Assembly (NCBI RefSeq): GCF_035013165.1
Contig: NZ_JAYGJQ010000002.1
Coordinates: forward strand, 1,178,001-1,242,000
Direction: 5' to 3'
Length of the DNA: 64,000 nucleotides
From: Bacteriovorax sp. PP10
GTDB taxonomy: Bacteria > Bdellovibrionota > Bacteriovoracia > Bacteriovoracales > Bacteriovoracaceae
Below are positions 1 through 10,102 of this stretch, piece by piece. The position numbers and the translations under genes are program-made. A model generated the notes under the pieces. The model saw nothing but the letters and a program-made list of their open reading frames with translations. It searched no databases and was not told the origin of the DNA. The first letter of the stretch is position 1. Each line of letters begins with the position of its first letter.

Positions 1-3000
1 TGATTAACTTCGCTACATTGGTAGGACATTTGATAACGGCACTACAACGATAGAAGGCCGACACAGCAGTATCCTTCGCAAAAAAGACACCCTGATAAAA
101 TAAATCTACATCATCACCACCAACAATCTTGTAAAGAAGGTCACATGATGAAGTGTTGTTACAGGTCTTTTGGAAAATGGCAGAATACGTAGAATTCGTT
201 CCACTCATGGCAACGGGAGAGTATCCCGGAAATCCTGGCAGGACCGTTCCATCATAAAGTGAAATGTTGCTTTTCATATCATAAACACCATCACCTAACC
301 AATGAGGTAGTGAACCTATCCCATCGGGCGGATACCCTGAGCTTAGAGTGGGATCGGTAATCAGGTAATTCCAAATAGGTGTAGTGATTAACGTTTTAGT
401 CGTTTTGTTAATCGTTCCATTAATAGACACGTTAAAGAATTTTGCCGCACAAGTTGTCACACCATTCGGTCGATTCCCGGAAGCCGCAATATAAGTCTTA
501 TCAATCAGTGTTCTCGTCAAATGGTGATACACATGATCTGCTGCTGGAATCGGCAGAGTTAAAAGAGGCAAGTTGGTATCTGATAAGTAGGTGATACCAA
601 GATATTTTCTCACGGCCATAACTTTGAAGTAATAATACTTACCGACAGTCAAATTAGGGATGGTAACGGAATTCACACCCGTGACTTCAACGTTGGTCGG
701 AGCACCTGTTAATTTAAATACACTAGAGCTATTTAAATTGGTAGGAACTGCATCATAGTAAATACGATATTTAAGAATGCTACCCCAGCCCGGTGTTTTA
801 GGATTTAGATTCGGCCATGAGAATGTAGCTTTACCAGTAGCACCTGTTACAAATGTAGCGCTCACGTTTGTGAAGGCAGGAGGTTCAGGCAGTGTTGTGG
901 ACCTGTTGGGCTCGATGAAACCTTTAACATGGAAGTTAATACTCTCGTATGAGGCACGATTATTATTATAATAATTAAGTTTAAATGAATAAGGGTTACA
1001 GTTGTTATCAAGAAGGTCACCAACGCGAATCGTTTTAGATTTGACCGCTGCATTCCAGCTAGAACAACTAGTGTAAGTTTCATGGCCTGTAAACTCAACC
1101 GTGATTAAACATTGATTAACACTTGCACTATTAAATCCTTTTTGATCCATCGGTATAGCACCGTTAGATTCATCGTCTCCAAAGAAGCAGGCGCGGTTGG
1201 CCTTAACAGTAACAAAAGTATTAGTAAAAATCTGATTCCACGTTCCCAGTGCTGGTGTTGGATTCATATAAAGAAATGAAGCCTTCATCAGCGATAAGTT
1301 TTTTAAAGTCGCGACAGAAAATGTTCTACTTGTAGGGAGAGTGTCTAACACCAGATGCGTGTTCGTCGCTTTATTATATGGATTTAAATTAAATGGCCAG
1401 CTTTCACCTAATGGCATAGGCGCATTTGGAACACTCCAGTCAGTAATAGATTCAGAAGTTGTATTGGCCATCATTAATTTGGCCGGATCTACTGCCGTAA
1501 AGTTCACACCTACCATTTGAGCAATGTATTGGTTAGAATCGGGTGCAATTTCATAGATAATTCCCAGACGACGGAGTGCCACTGCCAGGGAGATCTTTGT
1601 TGGTTGATACTTAATAACTAGTTCACACCAAGCGCCTGCTGCCAGGGTTTTACTTGGAGTACACCCGTTTACTCCAGGAGTACTAATCGTGGTGTCTGGT
1701 GGAATAATGGCATTGGCATCAAAACTATTGACCATATAATAGTGGTTGAGTTTTTTAGCTGTTACAGCTCCAATGTTTGTTAAGCGGATAATCTTTTTTA
1801 CATAAACACTAGAATCTTTAATTCCTGAGAACTGTATGAATGTTCCATCCACCTCAGTTACCGGAGCGTTAACCGCAGTGTAAGATCCACTTGGTGTTTC
1901 TACTGGCCCTGGTAAAGCTATATCTACGTCTGAGTATTCAACTTTTATTTTAGGATAAGTGGCCACGGCTTCACCGTACACACAGACATACTGATCTAAA
2001 ATTTCTAATGTCGAATTGTAACTAAGATTAAAACAACGCTTAAAGAGTCCCGGAGCTGTGGGATGAAATTGAAGTCTTAAGCTGATAACTGCCGATTGGG
2101 CCAATGTTAAAGTTGGAAAAGGTTTTGTTGTAAGGTTATTAAAACTTACGATCTGGATTGGTGAAGTTGTCTGGCCATCTTCTGTTAAAATTATACTTTT
2201 TGCCGTTCTTTTTCCTGCATTGGAAAAATCAAAAGAAGCATTACTCGTCTGTCCAACAGGAAAAGTTCCAATGTGAACCTTATATTCCGAATCGTAAGGA
2301 GCACCTGTTAAGTTGAGTGCTTTCACATGTGTAATAGCATCATCACTTTTCGTAAAGCCATTGGTAAGGCCCGTAAAATATGAATGTGTAAAAAAGGCTT
2401 CAGCAATATTTTTAGCTGGAATAGTGACATTCGCTGGATATGTTGAAGTCATTACTGGATAAAAAATCGCAGGACGGTAGAGTAGTGCCGAAGCGACAGG
2501 CAACGGATTAGTTAAAACAATGTTGGCCGGTGGCTGGAAATCGACACTTGCAGAAATCTTTTTAGTGGCCCCTTGGTAACCGTAATTTAAAAACGATTTA
2601 GGATCAGTGCTAACATAATCACCATCTAGATATGTGTAGCTAATTTGAGTACCTGCCGCACTAACTGTACCTCGTTCCCATGCTTTGGCCGTATTTGAGA
2701 AATCAGGGCCGAATGGTCTTGTATGATCAAGGCCAACATCATAGGTCCTGATTCTGACCGTTTCAGGCGCTTTTACTTCGACTGATAAAACGCAAGTTTC
2801 TCCTGCAGCTAAAAATTTTGATGTATCGGGAACCATGGGAAGTGTCGTCCCATAGCTATAGATAACATCGTAACAGTCTTTTGTCGCTGGGGCCGAACAA
2901 GCAGAACTCAATAGACCTGTTTGATCGATTGTTCTAAATGGCCATCCAGTTGAACCTTTAGGTACAAAATTTTCAGAACTATGATTGACGATAGCGTAAA

Positions 3001-4948
3001 TATCTCCGGTTCCCACATTGGTTAAACAAACATACTGGTTTTCTGTTAAACCAGTTGTTGAAGTGACAGTCGTTGCAAGAGGAGAAGTGATGGCAAGCGA
3101 GCCTTTTTTAATAAGCTTGGCCGTCAGGTGATTATCGAATCTTCTTAAAGTTGAAGCATCACCATTATCTTCAAATTTAGAACCATCGCTATAGATTACA
3201 CTAAATGTTTTTATTTTTTTTAAGACATCACTTATATTGTCAAACATGAATTGATCTTCAAGAGTAGAGTTCGCCTGAAGAACGGGGGCCAGGTTAAAAC
3301 TGATACTGCACGATGCTCCGGGAGAGATAAACCCACAACCAGCACTTGTTTTAATTTGCTGATAGAAAACGTTAGGATTGTATCCTAATTCTGTAATGAC
3401 ATTAGGAGTAGGCATATGTTGATCAGTAATTTTATCTGTGATGATAATATTTTCACCTGTATTTTTCCAGGTGATCTTAACAAAAGTATTGTATGTATCT
3501 GAAGAGACCAGTGCAATTCGTCCCAGGTCTACATCTACGTGATTGGTTGAGTAAGTGATTTGACCTGGATCTACGGATAGATTTCCAAATGAGATATCTT
3601 GTAAGGCCAGCTTTCCTGCCGAAAGGAAATCTGCCAGTATTTCAAACATATTATTTACGACAACGATATTTGGCGAACCTTTCCACTGACTGTCATATTT
3701 TAAGTCTATTTTAACTTCGTTAAAATAATGTTGAGACTGCGTTCCTGATTCCCATGTTAAACTTGGCCAGTAGGTAATGGCAAAGTAGCAGTTCCCACCA
3801 GAAGCATCTCCAGTAATTCCCGGAGTTTCATTTTCCATACATGAATTAGTGTCTTCAATAATAAAAGGAAAATCTTTTAAGTCTTTAGAGCAGTCAAGGA
3901 TCAGACCCGAACCGGCCTTTTTACAAGTTGTGAGTACATTTCCCTGATAGTCGGAGAGAGTCATTTCTTTTAAAATACCTGCACGATAACCGTTGTTGCT
4001 GATTCTGACACTTTTAGTATTTTTATTTCCGGTAAACAACGTACCAAAATCAATCATCTTAAAATTTTCTTTAAACTTCGCCTCGATCGTTGCTGCAATA
4101 AAACTGGCGTAACCGTTAAGACTACTTTGAGTGCCCTTTGAGTCTCTAAGATAACTTAATGTCACCTGACCTTTGTATTCAATAGAAGGATCGGTGTAAT
4201 TATTGTTATGTGGGGTATAACCTAAAGTGATTTTACAAGTCTCTAATGGATTGAGATTGCCAGTGCAAGAGTTACTTGTAACTTCAAATGCATTAGAAAC
4301 GTCAGAATTAATAAGTTCAGTTGCTATGTTCCTTGCGCTTAATCCACCCTTGTTCACGATATTAAGATCCATATATCTTGTCGTGACTTCAGTTTGCTCG
4401 ACAACACCTAGTGTATATGTCGATATTTCATTGCTAAAAACTAAAGAAGCAGGCTCTCCTGTAACAGCATGAATGGTTACAGTTTTTTCCTGAGGCTCAA
4501 TCAGGTTTTCATAACTAAATTTCACTGGGATTTCAAAGGTTCCAGACTTGCGTGGGTTAAATAAAAGGATATAAGTACACTCACTACCTGATGCCAGGAC
4601 ATCCTGACATGTTCCACCAAGTCCTGGAGTAACGGCTTCGGCCTTAGCATTTTCCTTAAACTTTAATACTGTTTGTGTTTTATCTATTAACAGCTGCATT
4701 TTTCTGATTTTATCAGAAGAATTATTTTTAATTTTAATTGTCAGCTTAACTGGCTCTTCGCCAACAACAACTTCTCCAAGGTCTTCTTTTGGAGAGACTG
4801 TCATGGAGACAGGTTCAAGAATATTGCCCGTCATTGCATTAACGACTTTTGTAAGATCTTGCTTACAAGAAGAAGAAACAAGAGCTATTAATGTAATTAG
4901 TAAAAAAGAATAATTGTTTTTCACTTTTTTAAATCCTTTTTTAATCAT
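1..4948 (-). CDS. giant surface lipoprotein, ASH-like and fibronectin-III repeats (3' end outside window)
   Basis: An open frame runs from about 4948 leftward and leaves the window at base 1 without a stop, so over 1640 residues are encoded and the C-terminus is missing. The N-terminus is a lipoprotein signal (hydrophobic LLITLIALVSSSC, Cys as lipidation site). The body has repeated beta-sandwich units with the pattern 'NxG ... C.I...F.P', typical of choice-of-anchor D/ASPM-SPD2-Hydin (ASH) repeats. A fibronectin-III-like unit lies near the left edge (around 540-860). Two starts are possible: ATG at 4948, overlapping the upstream stop as ATGATTAA, or GTG at 4924 preceded by AAAGGA; both keep the signal peptide. 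It is third in a likely operon with the next two genes. Role unknown; adhesion or prey/surface contact is only a guess. Confidence 0.8.
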   Translation of the reverse strand, partial: MIKKGFKKVKNNYSFLLITLIALVSSSCKQDLTKVVNAMTGNILEPVSMTVSPKEDLGEVVVGEEPVKLTIKIKNNSSDKIRKMQLLIDKTQTVLKFKENAKAEAVTPGLGGTCQDVLASGSECTYILLFNPRKSGTFEIPVKFSYENLIEPQEKTVTIHAVTGEPASLVFSNEISTYTLGVVEQTEVTTRYMDLNIVNKGGLSARNIATELINSDVSNAFEVTSNSCTGNLNPLETCKITLGYTPHNNNYTDPSIEYKGQVTLSYLRDSKGTQSSLNGYASFIAATIEAKFKENFKMIDFGTLFTGNKNTKSVRISNNGYRAGILKEMTLSDYQGNVLTTCKKAGSGLILDCSKDLKDFPFIIEDTNSCMENETPGITGDASGGNCYFAITYWPSLTWESGTQSQHYFNEVKIDLKYDSQWKGSPNIVVVNNMFEILADFLSAGKLALQDISFGNLSVDPGQITYSTNHVDVDLGRIALVSSDTYNTFVKITWKNTGENIIITDKITDQHMPTPNVITELGYNPNVFYQQIKTSAGCGFISPGASCSISFNLAPVLQANSTLEDQFMFDNISDVLKKIKTFSVIYSDGSKFEDNGDASTLRRFDNHLTAKLIKKGSLAITSPLATTVTSTTGLTENQYVCLTNVGTGDIYAIVNHSSENFVPKGSTGWPFRTIDQTGLLSSACSAPATKDCYDVIYSYGTTLPMVPDTSKFLAAGETCVLSVEVKAPETVRIRTYDVGLDHTRPFGPDFSNTAKAWERGTVSAAGTQISYTYLDGDYVSTDPKSFLNYGYQGATKKISASVDFQPPANIVLTNPLPVASALLYRPAIFYPVMTSTYPANVTIPAKNIAEAFFTHSYFTGLTNGFTKSDDAITHVKALNLTGAPYDSEYKVHIGTFPVGQTSNASFDFSNAGKRTAKSIILTEDGQTTSPIQIVSFNNLTTKPFPTLTLAQSAVISLRLQFHPTAPGLFKRCFNLSYNSTLEILDQYVCVYGEAVATYPKIKVEYSDVDIALPGPVETPSGSYTAVNAPVTEVDGTFIQFSGIKDSSVYVKKIIRLTNIGAVTAKKLNHYYMVNSFDANAIIPPDTTISTPGVNGCTPSKTLAAGAWCELVIKYQPTKISLAVALRRLGIIYEIAPDSNQYIAQMVGVNFTAVDPAKLMMANTTSESITDWSVPNAPMPLGESWPFNLNPYNKATNTHLVLDTLPTSRTFSVATLKNLSLMKASFLYMNPTPALGTWNQIFTNTFVTVKANRACFFGDDESNGAIPMDQKGFNSASVNQCLITVEFTGHETYTSCSSWNAAVKSKTIRVGDLLDNNCNPYSFKLNYYNNNRASYESINFHVKGFIEPNRSTTLPEPPAFTNVSATFVTGATGKATFSWPNLNPKTPGWGSILKYRIYYDAVPTNLNSSSVFKLTGAPTNVEVTGVNSVTIPNLTVGKYYYFKVMAVRKYLGITYLSDTNLPLLTLPIPAADHVYHHLTRTLIDKTYIAASGNRPNGVTTCAAKFFNVSINGTINKTTKTLITTPIWNYLITDPTLSSGYPPDGIGSLPHWLGDGVYDMKSNISLYDGTVLPGFPGYSPVAMSGTNSTYSAIFQKTCNNTSSCDLLYKIVGGDDVDLFYQGVFFAKDTAVSAFYRCSAVIKCPTNVAKLI

Positions 4949-7900
4949 CTTCATTCACTAGTACAGCACATCGAGTTCCAGAACCGCGTCCAATTGATCT
5001 TTCATCATTAAGATTCTGTCCATGGATAAAAAGTGAATAGCGTCCACTGTTTTGCTGATAATTACCTCCAGTAAACATCTTGAGAGATTGTCCTCGAGGA
5101 ATTGTATAGTACGTACGATTACCCGGGCCTGGAGAAGCGGTTAGCGGAACGGCCGTAGCATATTCATAATCATTATCATTAAAATCTGGCTCGACTTTTA
5201 CTCCGCTGATGTAATTAAAGGCCCCGTCATTCGGGTTGTTAGAGTTAAGTCGAGTTTCTGTATTTATGTCTCCAGTTCCCATGTTTGAAAAACGAGAATT
5301 ATTAAGTGGGAAATTTTTCACAACCGGAGCAGGAACCATAGTGTTACAGTCTTTGTTCGTACAAATCTGGTCTGCTGAAAAATAAGTATTATCCCCAGCA
5401 TCTCCAGCACATCCCTTTTCACAAAGCAGTGGAATACCTAAGGCCACACTAAAATAATTGGCAGAGTATGACGGAGTGATACCGTCAGCGATATTATCAT
5501 CCATAGTGGCAATCGAGTCTTTTACGCTAAGTTTTGGTGCAAGGTTATTCTGACCAAAATCTAAAAAGGTTCCATCTCCATTTCTTGCTGTCAAAACGGA
5601 CTTTTGATCATAAGCTTTTGGAGCTGAGACAACTGATGAGGCGAGAGCTCCCGTAAAATCATAAATTGATGTAAAAAATCCATTTGCTAAATAGGTACCA
5701 GTTTTTGCTCCGCCGGCCTCTACAATAGAGCAACTTCCGGATGCTGGTGTTGATAGTACCCATGCCATAAGCGCATTTGGATCATAGATATCAAGAGTTG
5801 GTGAAGGATAGAGAACTGACTGAGTCACTGTTTTTGCAGTTCCGAGATAAAGTTTATCTTCACTGAAGTCACAGAAAATTTGTTCAGAGTTTGCTTCTTG
5901 TAAACTTCCAACAATATCTTGAATACCAAAACGACTTGTACATTTTTCAGTGTTGGCATTGTCACCATTTTGATCGCGTGATGAATTTCCTGTCATCAGG
6001 ATTGGATGCACCTGAGCGACGTGTGGAAAGTTGGTTGTCAAAAGAGCTTTTTTAGTAAACTGGGCAGTCCCATCAGGAAGGATCTTAGTTTTACTATTAC
6101 ATCCATTTTCAGTTGAATTTTCAATATAATTTCCAGTCTCAATTTGTGTGACTTTAGCAGCGTCATATGTTTGAGGCCAGGCAGCGGCAACAGTAGATTC
6201 TTTTTTGCGCATTAATCTTTTACTGTGCAGTTTATTATCTACGGGAATAAATCCTCTGGCCGTTGTTTCCAAACCAACTTGCACTTTATAAGTAGAGCAG
6301 ATGGCATTAGAGTCACTTGGGGACAGACCTTCCAATGGAGGAAGTTTGGCACTATTAGATGTGACAACTCTTGCTAAAGTTGATGTCGCTTTATAGCGGT
6401 TACTCACCATCAGGTCGCTTGTAGGTGCTTTGACAGTAGTAGAGTCGTAAAGATCATCATTCGTAAGGACTTCTGATATTTTTTTATTATAAAGATTAAG
6501 ACCACCGGGCGGAGTTGTTGGTGTTTTTAATCTTTCGAAAAGAGAGTTCACAGGAATCCAGCGTGGTTTATAATTTCCAGTACTATTAACCCAGTTTAAG
6601 TTTACACTGCAGTTACCTTGAGAACTATTAGAGGTCGATGCTAATTTTTTTCCTGATCCACCCATATATTCACGAACACCTAAGTGAGCAATGACGCTGT
6701 TTCTTTGATAAGCACTACGACTAAAGTAGACGGCAGCAAATTCACTTTGAGTAGGAGAGGCATCTTCGATTGTATTGATTCTTGAGTTCTGATTGAACAT
6801 ACTATAGGCATTTGGACCTATATAATCTGCTTGATCACAATTAGGAGTTAAGTCTTCCCCGATGGAACCAGGATAAGAATAATTGTATTTATTAACATAT
6901 AAAGGATTAGCACAAACGCCTTCAGAAGCTCTGGACATATCATCATTTCCGAAACAATCCCCTGGGATCGTCTGGTTATAATTATAATTGGCCGTCACAA
7001 CAGCATTTCCAGTTCCTGGTTCATAACCCGAGTATGACGTATTGTTGAAACACCCCTTTAGTGGATTGCCAAATGCAGATAGACCTTTAAAAACTAATTT
7101 ACCAAGATTAAAAGTAGAGTCAGAGTTAGTATAGTTTTGATCTCCTCTGCTAAAAGGACAACTTAATTCAAAGCGGTCGATCATTAAGTCACCGCCAATG
7201 TCATAGACAGTACTTCCTTGTGCCCAAGGAAATGAAAGTCCCGATGAACCAAGACCGTTGAACTCGCAACTATAGTGAGAGCCTGCAGTCGTATCAATAT
7301 CTTTATCCATCTCAAGGCAGATCGTTCTGTTGGCCATCATACGATGCACGAGTGCCATATTTCTTGGAGGCAGTGTCACTCTGATAATATGGTGATTGCT
7401 ATTTCCTGCTGATGAATAATCTAATTCTTTTCCATCGAAGATTGGAACGACTTTATAAAAATAAATTCTTGCACGATCTACTTCTTCAACTGATTTTGAA
7501 AATTTAACGGAGTAGTCAGTGAAGAAAGTGATTTTTTCTACTTCCGCAGTCTTGTTATTTCTTGCTTGCCAAGAATAATTTGATGGATGCAGAAGTCCTG
7601 AATTCGGTATTGTTTGAAACTTATTTTGTGTCGAGTTTTTTGTTAAATCAACCCATGTCATCTGATTATCGTCTGAGCGATAAACTTTATAACCAAACTT
7701 TCTTTGAGATTTTATACCGGGAGTCGCTTCATAAAGAGGATTGGTAATGAAGGTACTCATGCTCTCAGTTTCATTGTAGAAACTGACATCTTTCCAGGCA
7801 ATTTTAACAATTCCTGAGTTACTGTATTGGAAAAGTGGGTTGGCCTCACTGGCATCCATAGAGCCATAGACACCATTAAAAACGACAGAGCTTAATTTTT

Positions 7901-10094
7901 GAGAAGCTATTGGGTCATTAACGGTATCAGGTGTTTTTGGGTCAGCTGTCAGCATTTTTAAGTCTACTGGTATTCCATCTGCATCCAACGTTTCTATAAT
8001 AAATTTTTTCGCTCCTGTATTTGTTGCAGGAGTCAGACCGTCTTCTTTAGGGCCAATGGCAAAAATATCAACCCATTCTTTGAATTTAGGAGTTGGAAGT
8101 GGAAGATTACATTCACCGATATTAACGTTGTATTGTGCAAATCTTTTAACTCCACCATCTTCAAGATAGGGAAGTACTCCAATATTATAAGTTCTTCCTT
8201 GAATCAGGTTACTCAATGTAAGTGAGACGTCATTTCGAGCAAGTGAATCAACCCATTTATAACTAGAATTGTTGTTGGTCACGAATGCATTAACTGCGTC
8301 TGGGAAATTAAAGAAAGTTGAAGTCGATTGTTTCTCACGGTAAAGAACAACAAACTTAGTGTAAAGACCACCCGTTGGTGTTGGCCAGTTGATGGATACA
8401 TCTTTTCCTGAAATAGAGCAGGTATTATTTCGCCCCGGGAACTGAACAATCGTCGGTGTCTTGATTTCTGGAGTCACACATTTAATAACGGCAGTTGATT
8501 TATCTTCCTGATTTAAAAATGGAGAATAAATTGACGGCAATAAAGAGAAGCAGTATTTCGCTGATGCATCGATGACAGGAAGTTTGACTTCTAGTTGTGT
8601 AAGAGTGGCATACTCAGCAAGAGATGTTGGCATTGGAGTGAGAATTTGGATGCCGTCACAAGAAGGCTTTCCTGTACCGGTAGAGGCCGAACCATCCGTA
8701 GGTAGTGCAACTGGGTCAGTGTCTGAAGCTGAGCTATAACAATACAATGTAAATTTATTCAAAAATCCTGCACTAACAACAGGAGAGTCGAAGTTAATTT
8801 TAATTTCTTTTAGTTTTGTTTCATCTGTCGGATTGAGAATCGTTAATACACCATTGAAAGGAGCTACCGAAGCAACAACCCTTTTTTGCATCAGCATCGA
8901 CTTAATTCTATTTGTTGAATCACAATCGTAAGTTCTGCATGCAATGACTTTTGCCTGGTAATACGCATAACTCGTCAGAGAAGGGAGAGTGTAAGCAGTG
9001 TAGTTAGAGTCCAGTGGAATACAGGCAACAGTATTTGATAATAAAATATCAATATCTAAATCTGTTAAATAGTCGACGATTGGTTCAGCGTCATTAGGAT
9101 TTGCCACTTTTTTATAGCAAACTCTATACTGTTTAAATTCTCCACCAGCAGGAATCCAGTTGATGTTTAAATTTGTTAATCCAGCTTCACCAGCAGGACT
9201 AGTCATGTTGACTAAGGCTTCGTTGAAATCAAACAGACCAGTATTGTTTAATGTTGTGACTTTAATATAGCGTGTGTTTAATTCACGTTGATAAGTGACG
9301 TCTGATTTATAAAGGATATAACCTTTATGGATTGCTCTTACCTGAAAGTAATAAGTTTCTCCAGGGATTAATCCTGTAATTGTATACTCTGAATCTCTAT
9401 TTAGTGCCGGTGGATTAGCAATCGGATAGGGAATTGTAACTACTGATCTTCCAGGTGCAGAGTAATTAACATTGTTAATGTTTTGAACACCTAAAGTTTT
9501 TGTAACGTAAGTAATTTCATAAGCAACCGGATCAGTGATTCTCGGATTGATATTTGTTCCGGTAATAACCGCAGGAACCCATTTAATTTTTACTGTATCT
9601 CTTCCTGATTCTCCAGCCCCTAATGTGACACTCGAAATTCCCAGGAAGTCTGCCGTTTCGTTTTTAAAAGTGATAGCAGAGATAGACTTAGTAGGATCAA
9701 GCTTTAAGGCCTCATTACTTCCTGCTTTTACCGCTCTCATGTTAAAAGTATAAATCGAGTTCATCGTCAGGTTTGCGACCGTAAAGACATAGTAGCCGGA
9801 AGCGTTTGCGACAAGCGAGTTACCGGTAACTTTTATGGGAAGTGGAGCATTGTTAATGTAAATTTCATAAATTAAATTAGCAGCGTCACCTTCTGCTGGT
9901 AAAAAATAAAGTTCAATTTTACTCTGAGAAATAGGAACTGCTTTTGATAGTCCATCAAAAGAGGCGACATTACTCGAATCTCCTGTCGATTGATTGGAAG
10001 CTTCTTGAGCATCTTTATCAGCGACTGTACCCACGCATGAGGCGAGTATTAAAAGTGTTGCGAGCATCCAAATTTTTGCAATATTGGTTTTCAT
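4941..10094 (-). CDS. giant fibronectin-III lipoprotein with C-terminal degenerate FGE-sulfatase-like domain
   Basis: This 1717-residue protein has a lipobox signal (LLILASC, Cys20). Residues about 45-940 form at least six fibronectin-III-like units (recurring 'Y.I.GL.PG..Y.F.VRA' strands). The last third is rich in Asn, Ser and Cys. The segment FGIQDIVGSLQEANSEQ near residue 1385 and the ending GRGSGTRCAV resemble the 'FGLYDMVGNVWEW' and 'GFRCA' landmarks of formylglycine-generating-enzyme-like (FGE-sulfatase, C-lectin fold) domains; the match is partial, so this domain call is tentative. It starts 8 nt after the stop of the 641-residue paralogue and overlaps the next gene, so translational coupling is likely. 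Probably exposed on the cell surface or outer membrane. Ligand unknown. Confidence 0.85.
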   Translation of the reverse strand: MKTNIAKIWMLATLLILASCVGTVADKDAQEASNQSTGDSSNVASFDGLSKAVPISQSKIELYFLPAEGDAANLIYEIYINNAPLPIKVTGNSLVANASGYYVFTVANLTMNSIYTFNMRAVKAGSNEALKLDPTKSISAITFKNETADFLGISSVTLGAGESGRDTVKIKWVPAVITGTNINPRITDPVAYEITYVTKTLGVQNINNVNYSAPGRSVVTIPYPIANPPALNRDSEYTITGLIPGETYYFQVRAIHKGYILYKSDVTYQRELNTRYIKVTTLNNTGLFDFNEALVNMTSPAGEAGLTNLNINWIPAGGEFKQYRVCYKKVANPNDAEPIVDYLTDLDIDILLSNTVACIPLDSNYTAYTLPSLTSYAYYQAKVIACRTYDCDSTNRIKSMLMQKRVVASVAPFNGVLTILNPTDETKLKEIKINFDSPVVSAGFLNKFTLYCYSSASDTDPVALPTDGSASTGTGKPSCDGIQILTPMPTSLAEYATLTQLEVKLPVIDASAKYCFSLLPSIYSPFLNQEDKSTAVIKCVTPEIKTPTIVQFPGRNNTCSISGKDVSINWPTPTGGLYTKFVVLYREKQSTSTFFNFPDAVNAFVTNNNSSYKWVDSLARNDVSLTLSNLIQGRTYNIGVLPYLEDGGVKRFAQYNVNIGECNLPLPTPKFKEWVDIFAIGPKEDGLTPATNTGAKKFIIETLDADGIPVDLKMLTADPKTPDTVNDPIASQKLSSVVFNGVYGSMDASEANPLFQYSNSGIVKIAWKDVSFYNETESMSTFITNPLYEATPGIKSQRKFGYKVYRSDDNQMTWVDLTKNSTQNKFQTIPNSGLLHPSNYSWQARNNKTAEVEKITFFTDYSVKFSKSVEEVDRARIYFYKVVPIFDGKELDYSSAGNSNHHIIRVTLPPRNMALVHRMMANRTICLEMDKDIDTTAGSHYSCEFNGLGSSGLSFPWAQGSTVYDIGGDLMIDRFELSCPFSRGDQNYTNSDSTFNLGKLVFKGLSAFGNPLKGCFNNTSYSGYEPGTGNAVVTANYNYNQTIPGDCFGNDDMSRASEGVCANPLYVNKYNYSYPGSIGEDLTPNCDQADYIGPNAYSMFNQNSRINTIEDASPTQSEFAAVYFSRSAYQRNSVIAHLGVREYMGGSGKKLASTSNSSQGNCSVNLNWVNSTGNYKPRWIPVNSLFERLKTPTTPPGGLNLYNKKISEVLTNDDLYDSTTVKAPTSDLMVSNRYKATSTLARVVTSNSAKLPPLEGLSPSDSNAICSTYKVQVGLETTARGFIPVDNKLHSKRLMRKKESTVAAAWPQTYDAAKVTQIETGNYIENSTENGCNSKTKILPDGTAQFTKKALLTTNFPHVAQVHPILMTGNSSRDQNGDNANTEKCTSRFGIQDIVGSLQEANSEQIFCDFSEDKLYLGTAKTVTQSVLYPSPTLDIYDPNALMAWVLSTPASGSCSIVEAGGAKTGTYLANGFFTSIYDFTGALASSVVSAPKAYDQKSVLTARNGDGTFLDFGQNNLAPKLSVKDSIATMDDNIADGITPSYSANYFSVALGIPLLCEKGCAGDAGDNTYFSADQICTNKDCNTMVPAPVVKNFPLNNSRFSNMGTGDINTETRLNSNNPNDGAFNYISGVKVEPDFNDNDYEYATAVPLTASPGPGNRTYYTIPRGQSLKMFTGGNYQQNSGRYSLFIHGQNLNDERSIGRGSGTRCAVLVNEDD

Positions 10095-10102
10095 CCTGAA
10101 TC

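Noticed and set aside
862-1098. minus-strand 78-codon frame within the left lipoprotein gene
   Set aside because: It lies in another frame of the long lipoprotein coding region and has no ribosome site or coding character.
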